From: Hippopus hippopus
Taxonomy: Eukaryota > Mollusca > Bivalvia > Cardiida > Cardiidae
Reading direction: 5' to 3'
DNA: 64,000 nt
NCBI GenBank assembly: GCA_946811185.2
Contig: OX328096.1
Location: 38,638,011 to 38,702,010 of the forward strand
Shown: piece after piece, positions 10,228-21,689 of the stretch
Position numbering within the stretch: the stretch's first letter is position 1
Layout: each line of letters begins with the position of its first letter
Made by a program: the position numbers and the translations under genes
Notes under the pieces: model-generated
What the model was told of the DNA's origin: nothing
Database searches by the model: none
The model's input: the letters and a program-made list of their open reading frames with translations, nothing else

Positions 10228-10785
10228 CTGATGTATGGTAGCATATTTCTGCCACGAGATACAAGATAACTATCGGGATAATGTGAGAAAGCAAACGCGA
10301 TAGTTCTACCCGTTTCTCGATAACTATAATTATAAAATTCACCATTTAGATGAATTCGGTAGTTTTTGACTGTACAAGATGGCCGTAAGTTAAAACTCGA
10401 ATTATTTTACAATTGTAGCTTAATTGGTAAATTTTGGCCACACATGATATGAACTGAAGTCAGTTTGGTTATGTTACATACTGTCTAGCGAAGCAATTTC
10501 ACATGATTCTAATACCATCTACAGTTCTATAAGCAAAAAGTTTGAGATGAAGATGTTCCGAAACCATATCTATTTATAGATACCGTGAATGTCAGTTGTG
10601 GGCACGAACGCAAAAAGATTCTGATAAAAAAGAAAATTATCGCGATGTTCCTATCATAAAACTTTTTTATTATCTAGATAATATTTCCAGGATAGCATGT
10701 TTTATCACGATAGTTTTTTTTTTTTTTAATTATCGCAATAGTTATCTCGTATCTCGTGACAGAAAAATGCCATCATATTGAGGTA
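10228..10785. mobile_element. candidate TIR element with ATAACTATCG-type termini
   Basis: The left part (ATGGTAGCATATTTCTGCCACG, AGATACAAGATAACTATCG, then CGCGATAGTTCTACC) reappears inverted at the right (CGCAATAGTTATCTCGTATC, TCGTGACAGAAAAATGCCAT). A second TATCGCGATG / CACGATAG motif pair lies between. No transposase frame is seen. The ends are approximate. Confidence 0.5.
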
Positions 10786-10963
10786 CCTGACATCGCAATA
10801 TCAATACCTGGCAAATAGTACTATTTAGAAAACACTCTATTCAGTTTGTTACTAATACAACATTTTTCAGGACGTTAACACTAGGAAATTTACACTACTT
10901 GTACTATAAATATGTCAGGAAATACACAGAATTTAAAACCGAACGTTTGAAGAGTCCATTTCG

Positions 10964-11976
10964 ATAACCCCCCGGTCTCACAGACCCCGAATCGATCCCG
11001 AATTTGAATTTTTTAAATTCGCGGTGATTTCGGCTAGCTTCGGGAGATTCGTAGTGCTTCGTGAATCAAATCGGCCTCAATTCGGATTCAAAAATACTTC
11101 GGGAAAAAAATTTCAACATGCGCAAATTTTTTTCCCGAATTCAAAAGTCGAGCCGAATTGGTCAGAAATCGGCGTGTTTCGGTGTACTTCATAGTACTTC
11201 GCACTACGTCGTAGTGTTTCGGTGTACTTCGTAGTAGTAAATTCGGCGTTGTTCGGGTAAGAAACTGGCCCTAGTTCCGCGTACTTTCCCCTACTGCAGC
11301 AGCTGTTGCCACTGTCTGGTGTTCTGTCTTCTGGCTTTGGTCAGCCAAGGCTGCACCCTCCACCGCCTTTGTTTCTTGTGCTTAAGCTATGGCCGGTGCC
11401 ATTCGTATTCCAGCCCGTGCTGTTCAAGACTTTGTTCAGCAAGGGCCTCTCCCTCTTCTCGATTTCGATGAAGATGTAGCACAAGATGGCAAAGATGACT
11501 TCGTCAGTGTGGTTGGCACGTTGTCGCTTAAAAATTTTAAGATGACTGATTCTCAACTGAAAATTGAAGAATTTATGTACTTGGTTGTGTTTTTTGTTCG
11601 AATTCGGGAGCAAATTCTTGGAGAAGATTGGAAACTCGTAGTAGATCTGGAGCTGTAAGTATAGTCCGTCGTAGTTCGTTGTACGCCGTAGTTCTTCGTA
11701 CATAGAAATTGAGACAGTCTGTGTAGATCAGGATGCTTCATAGTACCTCGGCTCCTAAACTTGGCGTGTTTCGGGAGAAAATCGGGGTGAAAGCGTAGTA
11801 AATCGTAGTACATTGTAGTACGTCGTAGCTCGTCTGGAAAAAAATCGTTGTACTTCGGTAAATAATGCCCTGAAGGTCTATTGAACGGCTCGTTTTCGTA
11901 GTGATTCGGGATAAACGCTGTCTCCCGAAGTACTACGATTTTTTGGAGATTCGGGCTCTGTGAGACCGGGGGTTAT
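10964..11976. mobile_element. 1-kb TIR element rich in CGTAGTA / TTCGGG motifs
   Basis: Ends match as inverted repeats: ATAACCCCCCGGTCTCACAGA on the left and ATAACCCCCGGTCTCACAGA read inward from the right, followed by CCCGAATC on both sides. The subterminal DNA holds many TTCGGG, GTACTTCG and CGTAGTA motifs in both orientations. The GC-richer centre (about 11280-11700) has overlapping open frames on both strands (11389-11658 + and 11341-11703 -) with no domain I can name. It looks like a non-autonomous DNA transposon. Confidence 0.75.
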
Positions 11977-12950
11977 AGACTATGAGCCAGCAGGGTGTTT
12001 GCTCCCCCCCCCCCCGGGGGGAATTTTCGGGACTATGATTTTCTTGAGCCCCAAGGTCTCCTGAGCACATTCCCAAAGTCTGCTACCTGGCGAGTGGGGC
12101 TTTTGGAAGTTATAGAGGTCAAAGGTCATCAAGTGCACCTCTAACCCTAACCTTGTTAGTTGATCTTCAATTGACACTTCTTTGGAAATCTTATACTTTC
12201 TGAAAGTCCCAAATGATCTCAGGTAATGTAATAAGCTCATATTTAGATAATTCTATGCATTTCTAACAAAATAAAAGAACATTTAATGCAAATCAAAGCA
12301 CTGACAGCACTATTTTTTCATGATTCATGCTTCCAAAAAATCATAATCTGAGAAACTACAGGGATATTTTTCAGATAAAGCACATTTACTTGATCACAAA
12401 TGCCTTGAATGCATCCTAGTAGCAACCCAAATGGAATTTTCAAATTTATTCTATATCAATTGGTCATATTCATGGATAAAATGGAAGCACTTATAACCAA
12501 AGTTCATTAATATACTTTTTAATTTTTTATATCAGTTACTGAGAATTCGACAATTATCTGGTTCATTTCTTTATTTTAGATAAACAAAAAAATCTAAAAT
12601 TTATTGGTATGCTTATTTTCATGATCTTAATAGTTATATTCATTACAGTATATAGAAACTTTTAGTGTAAATCACAGTACTGAAGTTACTGATACATTGT
12701 GTACCATTTAACTCTTGTATCTAAAAAACAGACAAAAAAGTTTAAAAGTAAAATATATCTTGATCTTATTTACTAAGAAGACATTGCGTATGATATCTAC
12801 AGTGCCTTCTCTTGTTATTTTATTGATTTAGTTCTCTCAGACAATGATATCAAAGTACTAAAATTTGAACTTGCCGTGACGAAGCAGTAAAGGTATGACC
12901 TACAGGCATATCCACCTTTTTAGTTAAATACAGCATATATATGGATGAAT
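11977..12950. other. no recognised gene; C tract at 12004-12015
   Basis: A C/G homopolymer junction is followed by anonymous AT-rich sequence. No repeat family matched and no gene was seen. Confidence 0.5.
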
Positions 12951-13161
12951 TTAACCCTTCCAGCACTATAGGCGAAAACAGTGGCCTTTGCAGATGACAT
13001 GGATCAAGATCAGACTGCACAAAACATGCAGTCTGATCTTGGAACTCTGTTGTCCGCTTTAGTAAAGCCTAATATGATAAAACTCTTACTGAGTCACGGT
13101 GGAGCTTATTTCCAGGCATCGAAAGAGGTGGGCATTAAATATTTGGCGCGGAAAGAGTTAA
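12951..13161 (+). mobile_element. family F MITE, TTAA ends
   Basis: TTAACCCTTCCAGCAC opens and GGAAAGAGTTAA closes the element, leaving TTAA at both edges. The centre carries the inverted pair GATCAAGATCAGACTGCAC / ATGCAGTCTGATCTTGG. Related copies are at 44555, 55936 and 60951. Confidence 0.75.
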
Positions 13162-16130
13162 CTGCCCAAAATCAGAGGTATATTATTTGTAGTTAATCTT
13201 GTTTCACTTTTTACACACATTAATTAAGTTATAAGGTGAGTTACTAGCAATGTGAGTTTATTAAGATGAATTCCCCAGTTGGATTTGATACTTCAATAGG
13301 GCAGATGCACCTGTTATCTCACACTGTTGGTCAGTATTAATTTACAGAGGACCATAGTGTTATAGTGAATGAGAGCTCGTTCATGCTTGTATTTGCTCAG
13401 TAAAAGCTTCACCATCATCATTCTCATGCCTACCAGCCATATCTGTGGTTTTATGTTTCTGTTATGAAAACTGTGGTTGTCGTTTTTCCGTTCTTACCTG
13501 TTCAGAATTATGTCAGGTTAACTGGTTGGGATTAAGAAACAAGGAAATAATTTGAAGCATCACGCCATGACTATAACAGAAGGCTAAGTTTTAAATGTTG
13601 GAAACGAGTTGCATTGGGTTTGATATAACATGCTTAAGTCTTAAACTATGCAATGAAGAAACCTGTTTTTTTTTTCCTTATTCTTTTATCCATTTTGTTT
13701 CCCTTTTATGTTATCTTTGAAATGAAGGTCATTTGTGTGTTACCATGTACTGTTAATGTTCTTGTCATTAGCATATTTTTTGGCGAAAAGGTCATGCAAA
13801 TTATTATCATTCACATGGCAATCCTTTGACGGCTCAGATTATCTTGTTCTTACATATATATGACTTCTTGTTTTCTGCCTGCATAGCTTCAAGGCTATGT
13901 CTTCTTTTACTCAATTACATTGTATTTTAGTGATTTATAATCTGTGTAAATTCAAAAAATTTTCTTTTAGTTTTTTCTTGGATATTGTACACATTTAAGA
14001 GAGACAGAAGCTTTTTTGATATTTTAGCTGGCCAGTTATCGCTTACCTTGTTTGACAGATGATTAGTGACTCTCCTTATTTCTGCTATGGGCAAAAGGTC
14101 TATGCATGAGTTTTGTTTTTCTCTCTTTCTATCAAACATGTATATAAAGGTACCTGTCGTATGTCAAAAAAAAAAAAAAATGCCTGCTGCAATATACTTA
14201 GACTATGCTTAGCTCCACCTCAATCAATATCAGCATAACTGTATTATTGTGCATGAACAGATGAACAATTTGTTTTGCATTTGGTATTACGATCATGGGC
14301 TTATTGTTATTTCCAGGATTTTGTTTCCCATATTAAAAATGATGGATTTCATTTTACTGTGACAGTCCATATAAGTGATGCACCAATAATTGCCCATCTG
14401 TAGCAAGAAATGATCAGTGATCTAATGGGGAGACAGTTTCTCTTTTCTGACCTGATTTCTCATTTGCAAAGTCTATGCTGTGAAGGGAAGTCACTGTAGT
14501 TCGACAAAAGTAGATTCTGTTTTGTGAAATGCTACCTTGGAATCATTTACAGAATAACAAACCTAGATTGTTTTTAAAATGGTCTTATGCATGCCTTCTT
14601 TGCGTACATTTTGATGTTTTTCATTTGTGTAAAAATGTCATATTGTGAACTGAACAGAAAGGCCATTGAATTTTCACAATGTTTACTGGGTACCCACGTC
14701 ATAGACATGCAGTACGTGTATAGAATAATATAGAGTATAAATCATAGCATTGATTTAGTTAACATATTGAAATATATTCTAACCAAGCAATGAGAAAGAT
14801 GATAACAATGTTGACTTCATGAATGTGGTCAAACTGGGTGATAGTGGATAGATTTTCATATAGCATAGAATGATCTTTTGTAAACATCATTGTTATCATT
14901 TCAATGAAAGGCAACTTCATATTACTCCCGAACTCTATGAAGAAAAAGATCTACACAACTTTATTGACTGGACTTAATAAAATATCAATCAATGTGGCAA
15001 ATTACTGTTGATTATAGAAGTGATAAATGCAATCCTGACGTCAATGAGTTCTTATGGGTCAATAGCGAGAAACGTTTTTAATTCCAGCAAATAGCGTAAG
15101 ATTTTTAAAAAAAGCTCAACATTTGTAACTATTAATACTCTGATTTCCTTCGCTGACACAGCTTATAGATAGGATAAATTACATTGGTAAGACACAATGT
15201 TTGTCACGGAATCTATTCTATTAAGAGAGAAGAAACAAACATAGTAATATGCATTTTTGTATCGGTCCCATTAAGAAACGACAGGAAGCGTCAATAACTA
15301 TCATGAAAGACCTGAAGCGTGAAGAAAAAGATTAAAAGCGACATGTGAACTCCTAGGCCAATTCCTTTATCCAAACATTGCTCAATAATTCTTTTTAGAA
15401 CCATTTCATCTTGAAGTTATTTTGAAACACCCAAAAGGAAGGTAGCAATAGCGACACGCTCTCTTAGGATACATTTAAATAATCTTGTGACTCATGACTC
15501 ATAAACATATTTATATTATATGCTCAATATAGATAGTAATTGAAGCATTTGAAGGACAAGAAAATTAAATAAGGGACACTAATGCCTAAAAAACATTGCC
15601 TATGTGGAAACAAATAAGCATTATTTAAATGCCCAGTCTCCAGCCCTCATCCCCACTTCCCCGCCTTGATATATGTGCCACAGAATTTTAACGGTCCCTT
15701 GAGAAAACGAATGAAAAGCAAGTAAATTTAAAAAAAAAAAATGAAGAGGACACAATAAAGCATTAATGAAATAAAAAGGCCATCATGGGCCTGTAGCACT
15801 CTACTTTCCTACAACTAAATGAAACAAAGCACAAATCTGTAGGAAACCTGTACTGCAATAAAAATTTAAAGAGAAAAGGCGATTCCCTTCCCCCCCCCCC
15901 CTTCCCATAAAAAAGTCTTTTTTAACATGCCAAGATATCAATGAATCCGATACAAGGGAGGTCTACTCAAGGAGCTTTCAAACAGTATTTATACAAGATT
16001 TCCAAACATTTTGCAGCTAAAGACATATCTTTTTACATTAATTGTAAAGTTTTGTAAAAACAACAACAACAAAATATAGAATGATATAGAATGATACAAA
16101 TCACATCGTGTTCAACATTCAAAATATTCA
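13162..16130. other. about 3 kb of anonymous AT-rich sequence
   Basis: I see no supported ORF, RNA gene or recognised repeat here apart from A- or C-runs near 14165, 15728 and 15890. A perfect TGACGTCA occurs at 15036-15043. It could be intron or intergenic DNA. Confidence 0.5.
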
Positions 16131-16558
16131 AACATAACCGTTAATTTCAAAATAAACTACATGGTAGATAACTCTTTTCGTCAAAACAGATGTTTCCGGC
16201 AAAGAATTGATTAATCTGTCAATGTTACGCTAAAAGTAGTCCTTTTCTTATAGAGCTTTAACTTTCAACGACAAAATATTTCACTTACTGTCTTTTTATT
16301 CCAAAACGATAAACAAAATAAAACAAATAATGGAGAACTCGGTATTAAATTCGGTTTTATGAATAGTCGATGCATATATATAGCGTAACATTTTGACAAA
16401 TCAAATTGCAAATCAATCCATGCGTATTCCATGCACGAGATACGTCACCCTACCATATTTGAAACAGTATTTGACACTGTGTATATACGGATATTTTTCT
16501 GTCTTGTGTGTTATTTATCCGTGTGCGACGCATGCATTTTGCCGGAAAATTTAAAGGT
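16130..16558 (+). mobile_element. family B element, left portion, split by a LINE
   Basis: Blocks CTTT-AACGACAAAATATT, AACAAAATAAAACAAATAATGG, TACCATATTTGAAACAGTATTTGACA, ATACGGAT and CCGGAAAATTT match 17592-17930. The element stops at AGGT (16555-16558) where the LINE begins and resumes with AGGTATATAATAAA at 17408. Confidence 0.65.
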
Positions 16559-17407
16559 CTAAACATATTCTATTGCCCATAATCTACATATACAGTTCAT
16601 AAATACAAACGAGAAAGGCGGCAAATGGGTTATGCCACAAGTTGAAAAACCTAGTCACGGCTCTCCCCATCTGTTGTTGAAATAAACAATGCAGAAAAAA
16701 TGGCAACATATCTAAATGGAGAAAAAAAAATCGTTAAGTATAAGGAAAAACCAAGTATAGAAAAGAAAAAGTCAAACGTATAGCGTAAGATAAAGAGTGT
16801 ATGAGAAAGAGAGAGAGAGAAAGAGAGAGAGGGGTGGTAACTCGGATGAGTTTTTACTCTGACAAGATGTAAGTAGTCAATGAACTATCTGAAGCGCCCA
16901 GTTGCAGCTATGTGCTTATGTACAGTGTTAAAAGTTTGAATGTTTGCTTCAACAGGTAATCCAGTGTTTCAATATAATAAAAGATGGCAGATCAAGGGAT
17001 GACGATGTCCTAAAGTTATAAATAGTTGATGACGTTAAAGTTGATATATCTGGAACATAAAAAGAAATCACGTTCACCATCTTCACATTCATCACAAAAG
17101 GCACAGATATTTTCATTACAAATATGATTAAGAAAGAGATGGTCTTTCAAGTTACTACAGTTATTTCGTATTCTTGCATGAATTAACGAAAGATATCCCG
17201 TTCGAGACAAAAAGTATGACGACACATTCTTACTTTGAAATATGTATTTATAGGTTTCTAGTTTAAAGGATGAAATAATAATCATTTGTCTCAAGTTCAG
17301 AAGAAGATGATTCCAGATAGACCTTAAAGAAGGAACAGTTGTACAAGCTTTCATACAAAGTAATACGGCATGAAAGAACACGAAATCATCATTGTTTCAA
17401 AAAACAT
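16559..17407 (-). mobile_element. 5'-truncated CR1/Jockey-like LINE, 3' end
   Basis: On the minus strand the fragment runs from about 17407 to 16559. It contains the end of a reverse-transcriptase ORF, a 3' UTR and a terminal GGGCAATAGAATATGTTT, and is bordered on both sides by AGGT, a possible 4-bp target duplication. It lies inside a family B element, so it arrived later. A GA-rich tract sits in its 3' UTR (16800-16835 on +). Confidence 0.7.
16885..17381 (-). pseudogene. C-terminal fragment of a non-LTR retrotransposon ORF2
   Basis: The minus-strand translation includes GYLSLIHARIRNNCSNLKDH followed by a C-x2-C / H-or-R / C motif (ICAFCDECEDGERDFFLC), the region that follows the reverse-transcriptase domain in CR1/Jockey-type LINEs. 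The main frame stops at 17016. After a frameshift the reading continues as GLPVEANIQTFNTVHKHI..TGRF and stops at 16885, a typical LINE end. The reverse-transcriptase and endonuclease parts are absent, so it is not functional. Confidence 0.75.
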
Positions 17408-17434
17408 AGGTATATAATAAATACGGAATAGTTT

Positions 17435-17577
17435 GCTATAGTGACTTTCCTGGTGCTTGTAATAACTTCGAGCAGCGTGAGAAAATTTGGTATCGCACGA
17501 GACCGAAGGTCGAGCGAGATTCCAAAATTTTCTTACTCAGCGAGAAGTAATACAAGCACCAAGAAAGTCACTACAGC
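17435..17577. repeat. foldback hairpin, arms about 63 bp, GACC-GAA-GGTC tip
   Basis: Imperfect inverted arms (GTGACTTTCCTGGTGCTTGT with its complement ACAAGCACCAAGAAAGTCAC) surround a tip GACCGAAGGTC. The design resembles 21546-21689, whose tip is GCCGAAGGC. Confidence 0.8.
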
Positions 17578-17591
17578 ATAATATTCCTTTT

Positions 17592-17972
17592 ATTATATAC
17601 CTACACCTTTTTAACGACAAAATATTACAAATTATTGACATTTTATTCGAAAACGGTAAGCAAAATAAATCAAATAATGGTGTAGTAGCCAGTAACTTTG
17701 TTTTGAAGAATGGCGAATAAATATTACAGCGCAGAATTTTTGACCAATGAACTTGCAAATGAATACATAAGTATACCGCGTGTGAGTTACGTCATTATGA
17801 CGTCATCATACCATATTTGGAACCGTATTTTACAGTGTGTAGATACGGATTATTTTTTCTATCCTGTGTGATATTTCATACGCGTGCGACATGTATTTTC
17901 TCCGGAAAACTTTCAGGTATATAATAAAACGCATTATTTTATACCTGAAAGTTTTCCGGGGAAAATACATAC
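17592..17972 (+). mobile_element. family B element, intact, with 3' inverted repeat
   Basis: It begins TTATTATATACCT and ends AGGTATATAATAA, an inverted terminal pair. It contains TGACGTCA (17798) and ACCATATTTGGAACCG. Right after it, TATTTTCTCCGGAAAACTTTC and its inverted copy face each other across ATAATAAAACGCATTATTTT, so the right end is duplicated as a hairpin. Confidence 0.65.
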
Positions 17973-18724
17973 GATTTAGATGAAAAATATGAAAACAAAC
18001 ACGAAAATCATAAATTTTACCCTTTCCCAAACGACATGTTTTTGAAAAATTTGAAATAATTAACAGTGGGCGTAAGTTCTCTGATAGTGTAGAAAACATT
18101 GCGGTAAAAAAGAAATCAAAGCGCTGAAAGCACTGATGGCTAGGGGCATGTGGAAAGTGCATAATTATATGCGTAGAGCAATTTGTATTCAGTCATGGAC
18201 TGTCCTTTTAAAGGTTTAAAAAAAAAATCATATTCGTGTACTGCAGCACTAGTTTATCTTTCATGCATATCCAAACTCTTAAACGTAGTGTGTGGATCCA
18301 TCCAGATGCTGCATCCTCATGCTGCGCAATTCAAACAAGAACTACACATATCATTCTTTGCAGGTGCCAAGTGCATTTTATGTAGTCCAAGTCTATGGCA
18401 GTAGTAGTAATACTTGAAAAACAGGTTGCAATGATTTTCGTCACTTTTCAAAATGAGGAATTGAAAGGTGAAACTAATGTAGGTTTGAAAGACATTTTAT
18501 TTGAAAAAAAAAAAACAAAAACAAAAAAAAAAAAACAATGCTGTGTGATTGAAAGAAATAAAACTTGTTTCACACCACATCAATTTTATGTATCACGTTT
18601 TAGTATTTCAAATTTGGTGTATGAAAAGTTATCTATTTTTTTTTTCTTCTTTTTTCACATTCCAGTTATTTTCTTCTTCTTGTTCTTCTTTTTTTTTTTA
18701 TCTTTTGCAAAAGAAGAAAAAGAC
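17973..18724. other. no recognised gene; A-rich and pyrimidine-rich tracts
   Basis: An A-rich run lies at 18505-18537 and a T/TTC-rich run at about 18637-18705. The open frames here are low-complexity and not credible. Confidence 0.55.
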
Positions 18725-19200
18725 TAGGGCACCGCATGTGGATGCCAATGCTCGGGTGCAGTTGCTTTTAGTAAAAATTGTAAGTAAAAAAAAACCCCGT
18801 GAATTACTGTGTCAAAAAATATTTAGGTGGTTTCCTGTTCCTGTTGTATGGGTTCCCCTTATGATAGTTAACACCTAGCCAAAGTTTGAAGTAAATATGA
18901 TTGTTAACAACTACTCCAAATTTAATGTAAATTTCTTCAGTAATGATAGAGATATTATACATTGTCATGATATTTGAACATTCAAGGTTCAAAAATGGGC
19001 ATTTATAACTGTTTCAAACATACTTTGACGGATACCTGACCCTGTTGTATGGGTTTCCCTCTTGATAGTTAATACCAGTCAGAGTTTTAAGTAAATATCT
19101 TCAAGTTATGACAGAGATATTATGTTAAAAATGTTGAAGTTTTTCCACAATAACACAGACGACGCAGACTGCGCCAGGGCTATGAAAATGTCTCAACGTT
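18725..19200 (+). repeat. diverged pair of about 200-bp direct repeats with GC-rich end
   Basis: CCTGTTGTATGGGTT-CCCT-TGATAGTTAA followed by GT-AAGTAAATAT occurs near 18841 and again near 19042, and the unit ends with AATGATAGAGATATTAT. The block closes with ACGACGCAGACTGCGCCAGGGCTATG, like the tails of other tandem-core elements. Confidence 0.6.
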
Positions 19201-19539
19201 TTCCACGAAAACAGCAGGGATAAAAATCTACGTTATTTCATGGACTGAAAACTAGCACTTTGACTGTCATAGGTTTCTTTTCCAAACAATATGCTATATG
19301 GATGAAATTGGCAACACAAAAGGGAACAGAAAATTGTTCAGGAGAAGCAGCTTATCCTGTGACAAGGAAAATATTCACTCTTTCGGAATTTCATTAATGC
19401 AATAAAACACTGTTGCATTATTAATTCTAGTGATTATATACAAAGGTATTAATTACCACTGTGTTCTGTGAATTATTTTACTTGTACCTGAGGACAGTTT
19501 ATAGTGGCTTTGAGATACATTTTAATCTAAGAAACATTA

Positions 19540-19935
19540 CTTGTTGCCTGCAAATTTGGATATGTCCAAAATTTGTTCTGGTAAAGAGTTTACTCTTCAC
19601 GTAACAACAGATTTTAGACTTGCCAAAATTGAAAGTATTTGCAGAAAACAAATTAAATATTGCTACAGTGATGGAAGTTGCCTTTGAATAGGTAAAAAAC
19701 AAAGCAAAAAAGGAGAAAACTCTGATTACCAGCATTCTTTATTTTACCCATTTGTTTCAAACAACATAGTACTCTGCAGTGACTGTGTCGTTACAATACA
19801 GAATATTTTTTCGTTGAGGTTCAGAACAAAGCACATTAGGAACATAGCCCCCTTTCCATTTACATTTACCAACATTATCAGAGTGGAATTATTGCGGTGT
19901 TCTATGAAAAGGGAAAAAAAAAGGGTTCTTCACAT
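19540..19935 (-). repeat. family K / family C composite repeat, minus strand
   Basis: The minus-strand reading of 19735-19935 matches 39000-39200 (TTCATAGAACA-CGTAATAATTC, CCTAATGTGCTTAGTTCTGA, CCTCAACGAAAA, CGTAACGACAC, GAATGCTGGTAATCAGAGTT). The neighbouring 19580-19745 resembles the left half of a family C MITE (TTAGACTTGCCAAAATTGAA, GTATTTGCAG). Confidence 0.55.
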
Positions 19936-20149
19936 GTGTTTTACACATGAAATTTGTAAGGACACAAGCAAGACTTTTTCATCGAAAAATCATCAAATGC
20001 CTATCATGATGGGTTTAGCAATTAACAAACACTAATTTGATATATCATTTCGGTGTATATCAAAATATAAGTTAATATACTAACAATCAGATTATATCAG
20101 TATAATTTTGTCAACTCGTATAGCCGAAAATGAACATCAAGGACTTTTT

Positions 20150-20349
20150 TTAACTCTTCACCTTTCAAAATGAAACCTTTTGCAGAATTTATTCTTATTC
20201 AGATGATGTTATTTGCCATTTGAAGGATAGAAAACGCTGTCAGAGAAGGCGAAATGATGGTTACCCGCATTCCTCTTTTTCCTACAATGTTTTTAAAAGC
20301 TTTCTTTTTAACGGTGGTAAACATGAGTTTTTGTGGTAAAGGGTTTATT
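20150..20349 (+). mobile_element. family C MITE, diverged
   Basis: TTAACTCTTCACCTTTC starts the element, TTTTGTGGTAAAGGGTTTA ends it, and the worn central palindrome is GGCGAAATGATGGTTACCCGCATTCCTC. Confidence 0.65.
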
Positions 20350-20927
20350 AGATACAAAAAATCCAAAAGCAATGTTGCTATTCCATTGTTATCTTTTTAA
20401 TGTTGGACAATGTAAATCAAAGACCAGACTTTAAAGATGGACAGACCATTAGAAAGCAAAAGGGAACACGCCAACAATTTCCAAAGGGGGCAGCCATCTT
20501 GAATTCTGCCCATGGTAAAGTAGGTCAACTCCATACTGAAGTTAGGTCAAAATCTAGAACGGTAGTCATCGACCAGGACAAAATGTCCGCAGAGGGTAGA
20601 CAAGCTTAATATGATGGTGTCAAATAGACAAATTTCATCTACAATTACAAAAGTCAATTCTGCGAGATTTATACCACCAGAGAGCAAGTTTCTTGTTCGT
20701 TAGGATATACGAACTTATCAGTCTTCGCCTAGAGTCCAGGCCGCTGTCACCTTGTGTCAACCATACTAATCAATAGACGGATCAAAAATGCAAACAATAA
20801 AGTTAGATAAACATAAATCGTAACCTAGCGATAAATTATACCTTTGACTCCTACGAAATAAACATAAATGTGCTACTTGAAAAACACATACTTCTCAACA
20901 ACTGCCCGACTTGTTCATGTAACACGG
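20350..20927. other. no recognised gene
   Basis: A 69-codon open frame at 20400-20609 has no recognisable domain. Nothing else was seen. Confidence 0.5.
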
Positions 20928-21430
20928 CTGACAGGCACTCGTCACAACTCGGCCGATTCCGTACCTACATCTAACCTCGTCCGTATAACGGCCGTTTCCA
21001 TTTGAACTGCGAACCACGTGATCTTATACATGGCGCGCTTCTGTCAGTCGTTTAGCAACGACATAAACAACATCGATGAAGTTATTCACATCTGTTTATC
21101 TGTCGGTGAAATCTTCAATCGGAATTGATAAACCACGTTAAATAATGAATTTACGAACTGTTTTCCAACTCAACTGAAATATAGTTAGAAAGATTTCGAT
21201 AGAAAATTGAAACTCAGGTTTTCTCTTTTAAGAGGAGCCTTACAATTTTCAGAACGGTAAACCGGCGTATTTCCGGGTATGTACCTATCTGGTGCATATC
21301 AATCCACCAGATACAGCCGAGGGATTTGATGGCTCCCATCACCCGAGGTATGCCGAATGGGCTGACAGGGTAAACGGTTTTGTCTAGTTGCTTACGATAG
21401 ATGGATACACGCCATACAACGCTAATCAAT
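20928..21430 (-). repeat. dispersed repeat family A, copy 3, minus strand
   Basis: The reverse complement of family A blocks occurs in order: ACTCGTCACAACTCGGCCGA, TACATCTAACCTCGTCCGTA, CCACGTGATC (E-box), GTTTAGCAACGACA, AGAACGGTAAACCGGCGTAT, GATACAGCCGAGGGATTTGA and CATCACCCGAGGTATGCCGA. It is the longest and clearest copy in the window. Confidence 0.7.
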
Positions 21431-21545
21431 CAAATGTCAATTTTGCCACGCCCCATCTGCATCCAATTTTCTCACAACAATTACTACGAACCAATCAGGA
21501 ATCACGAGCGAGATTTAGTCGCCGCCCCTTCATTCTACATTATTA

Positions 21546-21689
21546 GTTGTACGGTCAGGTGGCAGGGGACTTGGAAACTTGTTCACGGCTGTGGTGAATC
21601 ATGTCGTCCCGAGCCGAAGGCGAGGTGGCGACATGATTCACCACAGCCGTGAACAAGTTTCCAAGTCCCCTGCCACCTGACCGTACAAC
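21546..21689. repeat. perfect foldback: 60-bp arms, 24-nt loop
   Basis: Bases 21546-21605 are the exact reverse complement of 21630-21689, with no mismatch found. The loop (21606-21629) contains GAGCCGAAGGCGAG, in which GCC-GAA-GGC can form its own mini-hairpin. It has no protein potential. Perfect arms suggest a recent insertion or continuing repair between arms. Confidence 0.95.

Noticed and set aside
11341..11703. 120-codon minus-strand frame as a gene
   Set aside because: It lies wholly inside a TIR element, overlaps an open frame on the other strand and matches no family I can name, so it was noted only within the element.
12140..12155. Telomere-like CTAACCCTAACC
   Set aside because: Only about two units with no array; chance in AT-rich DNA.
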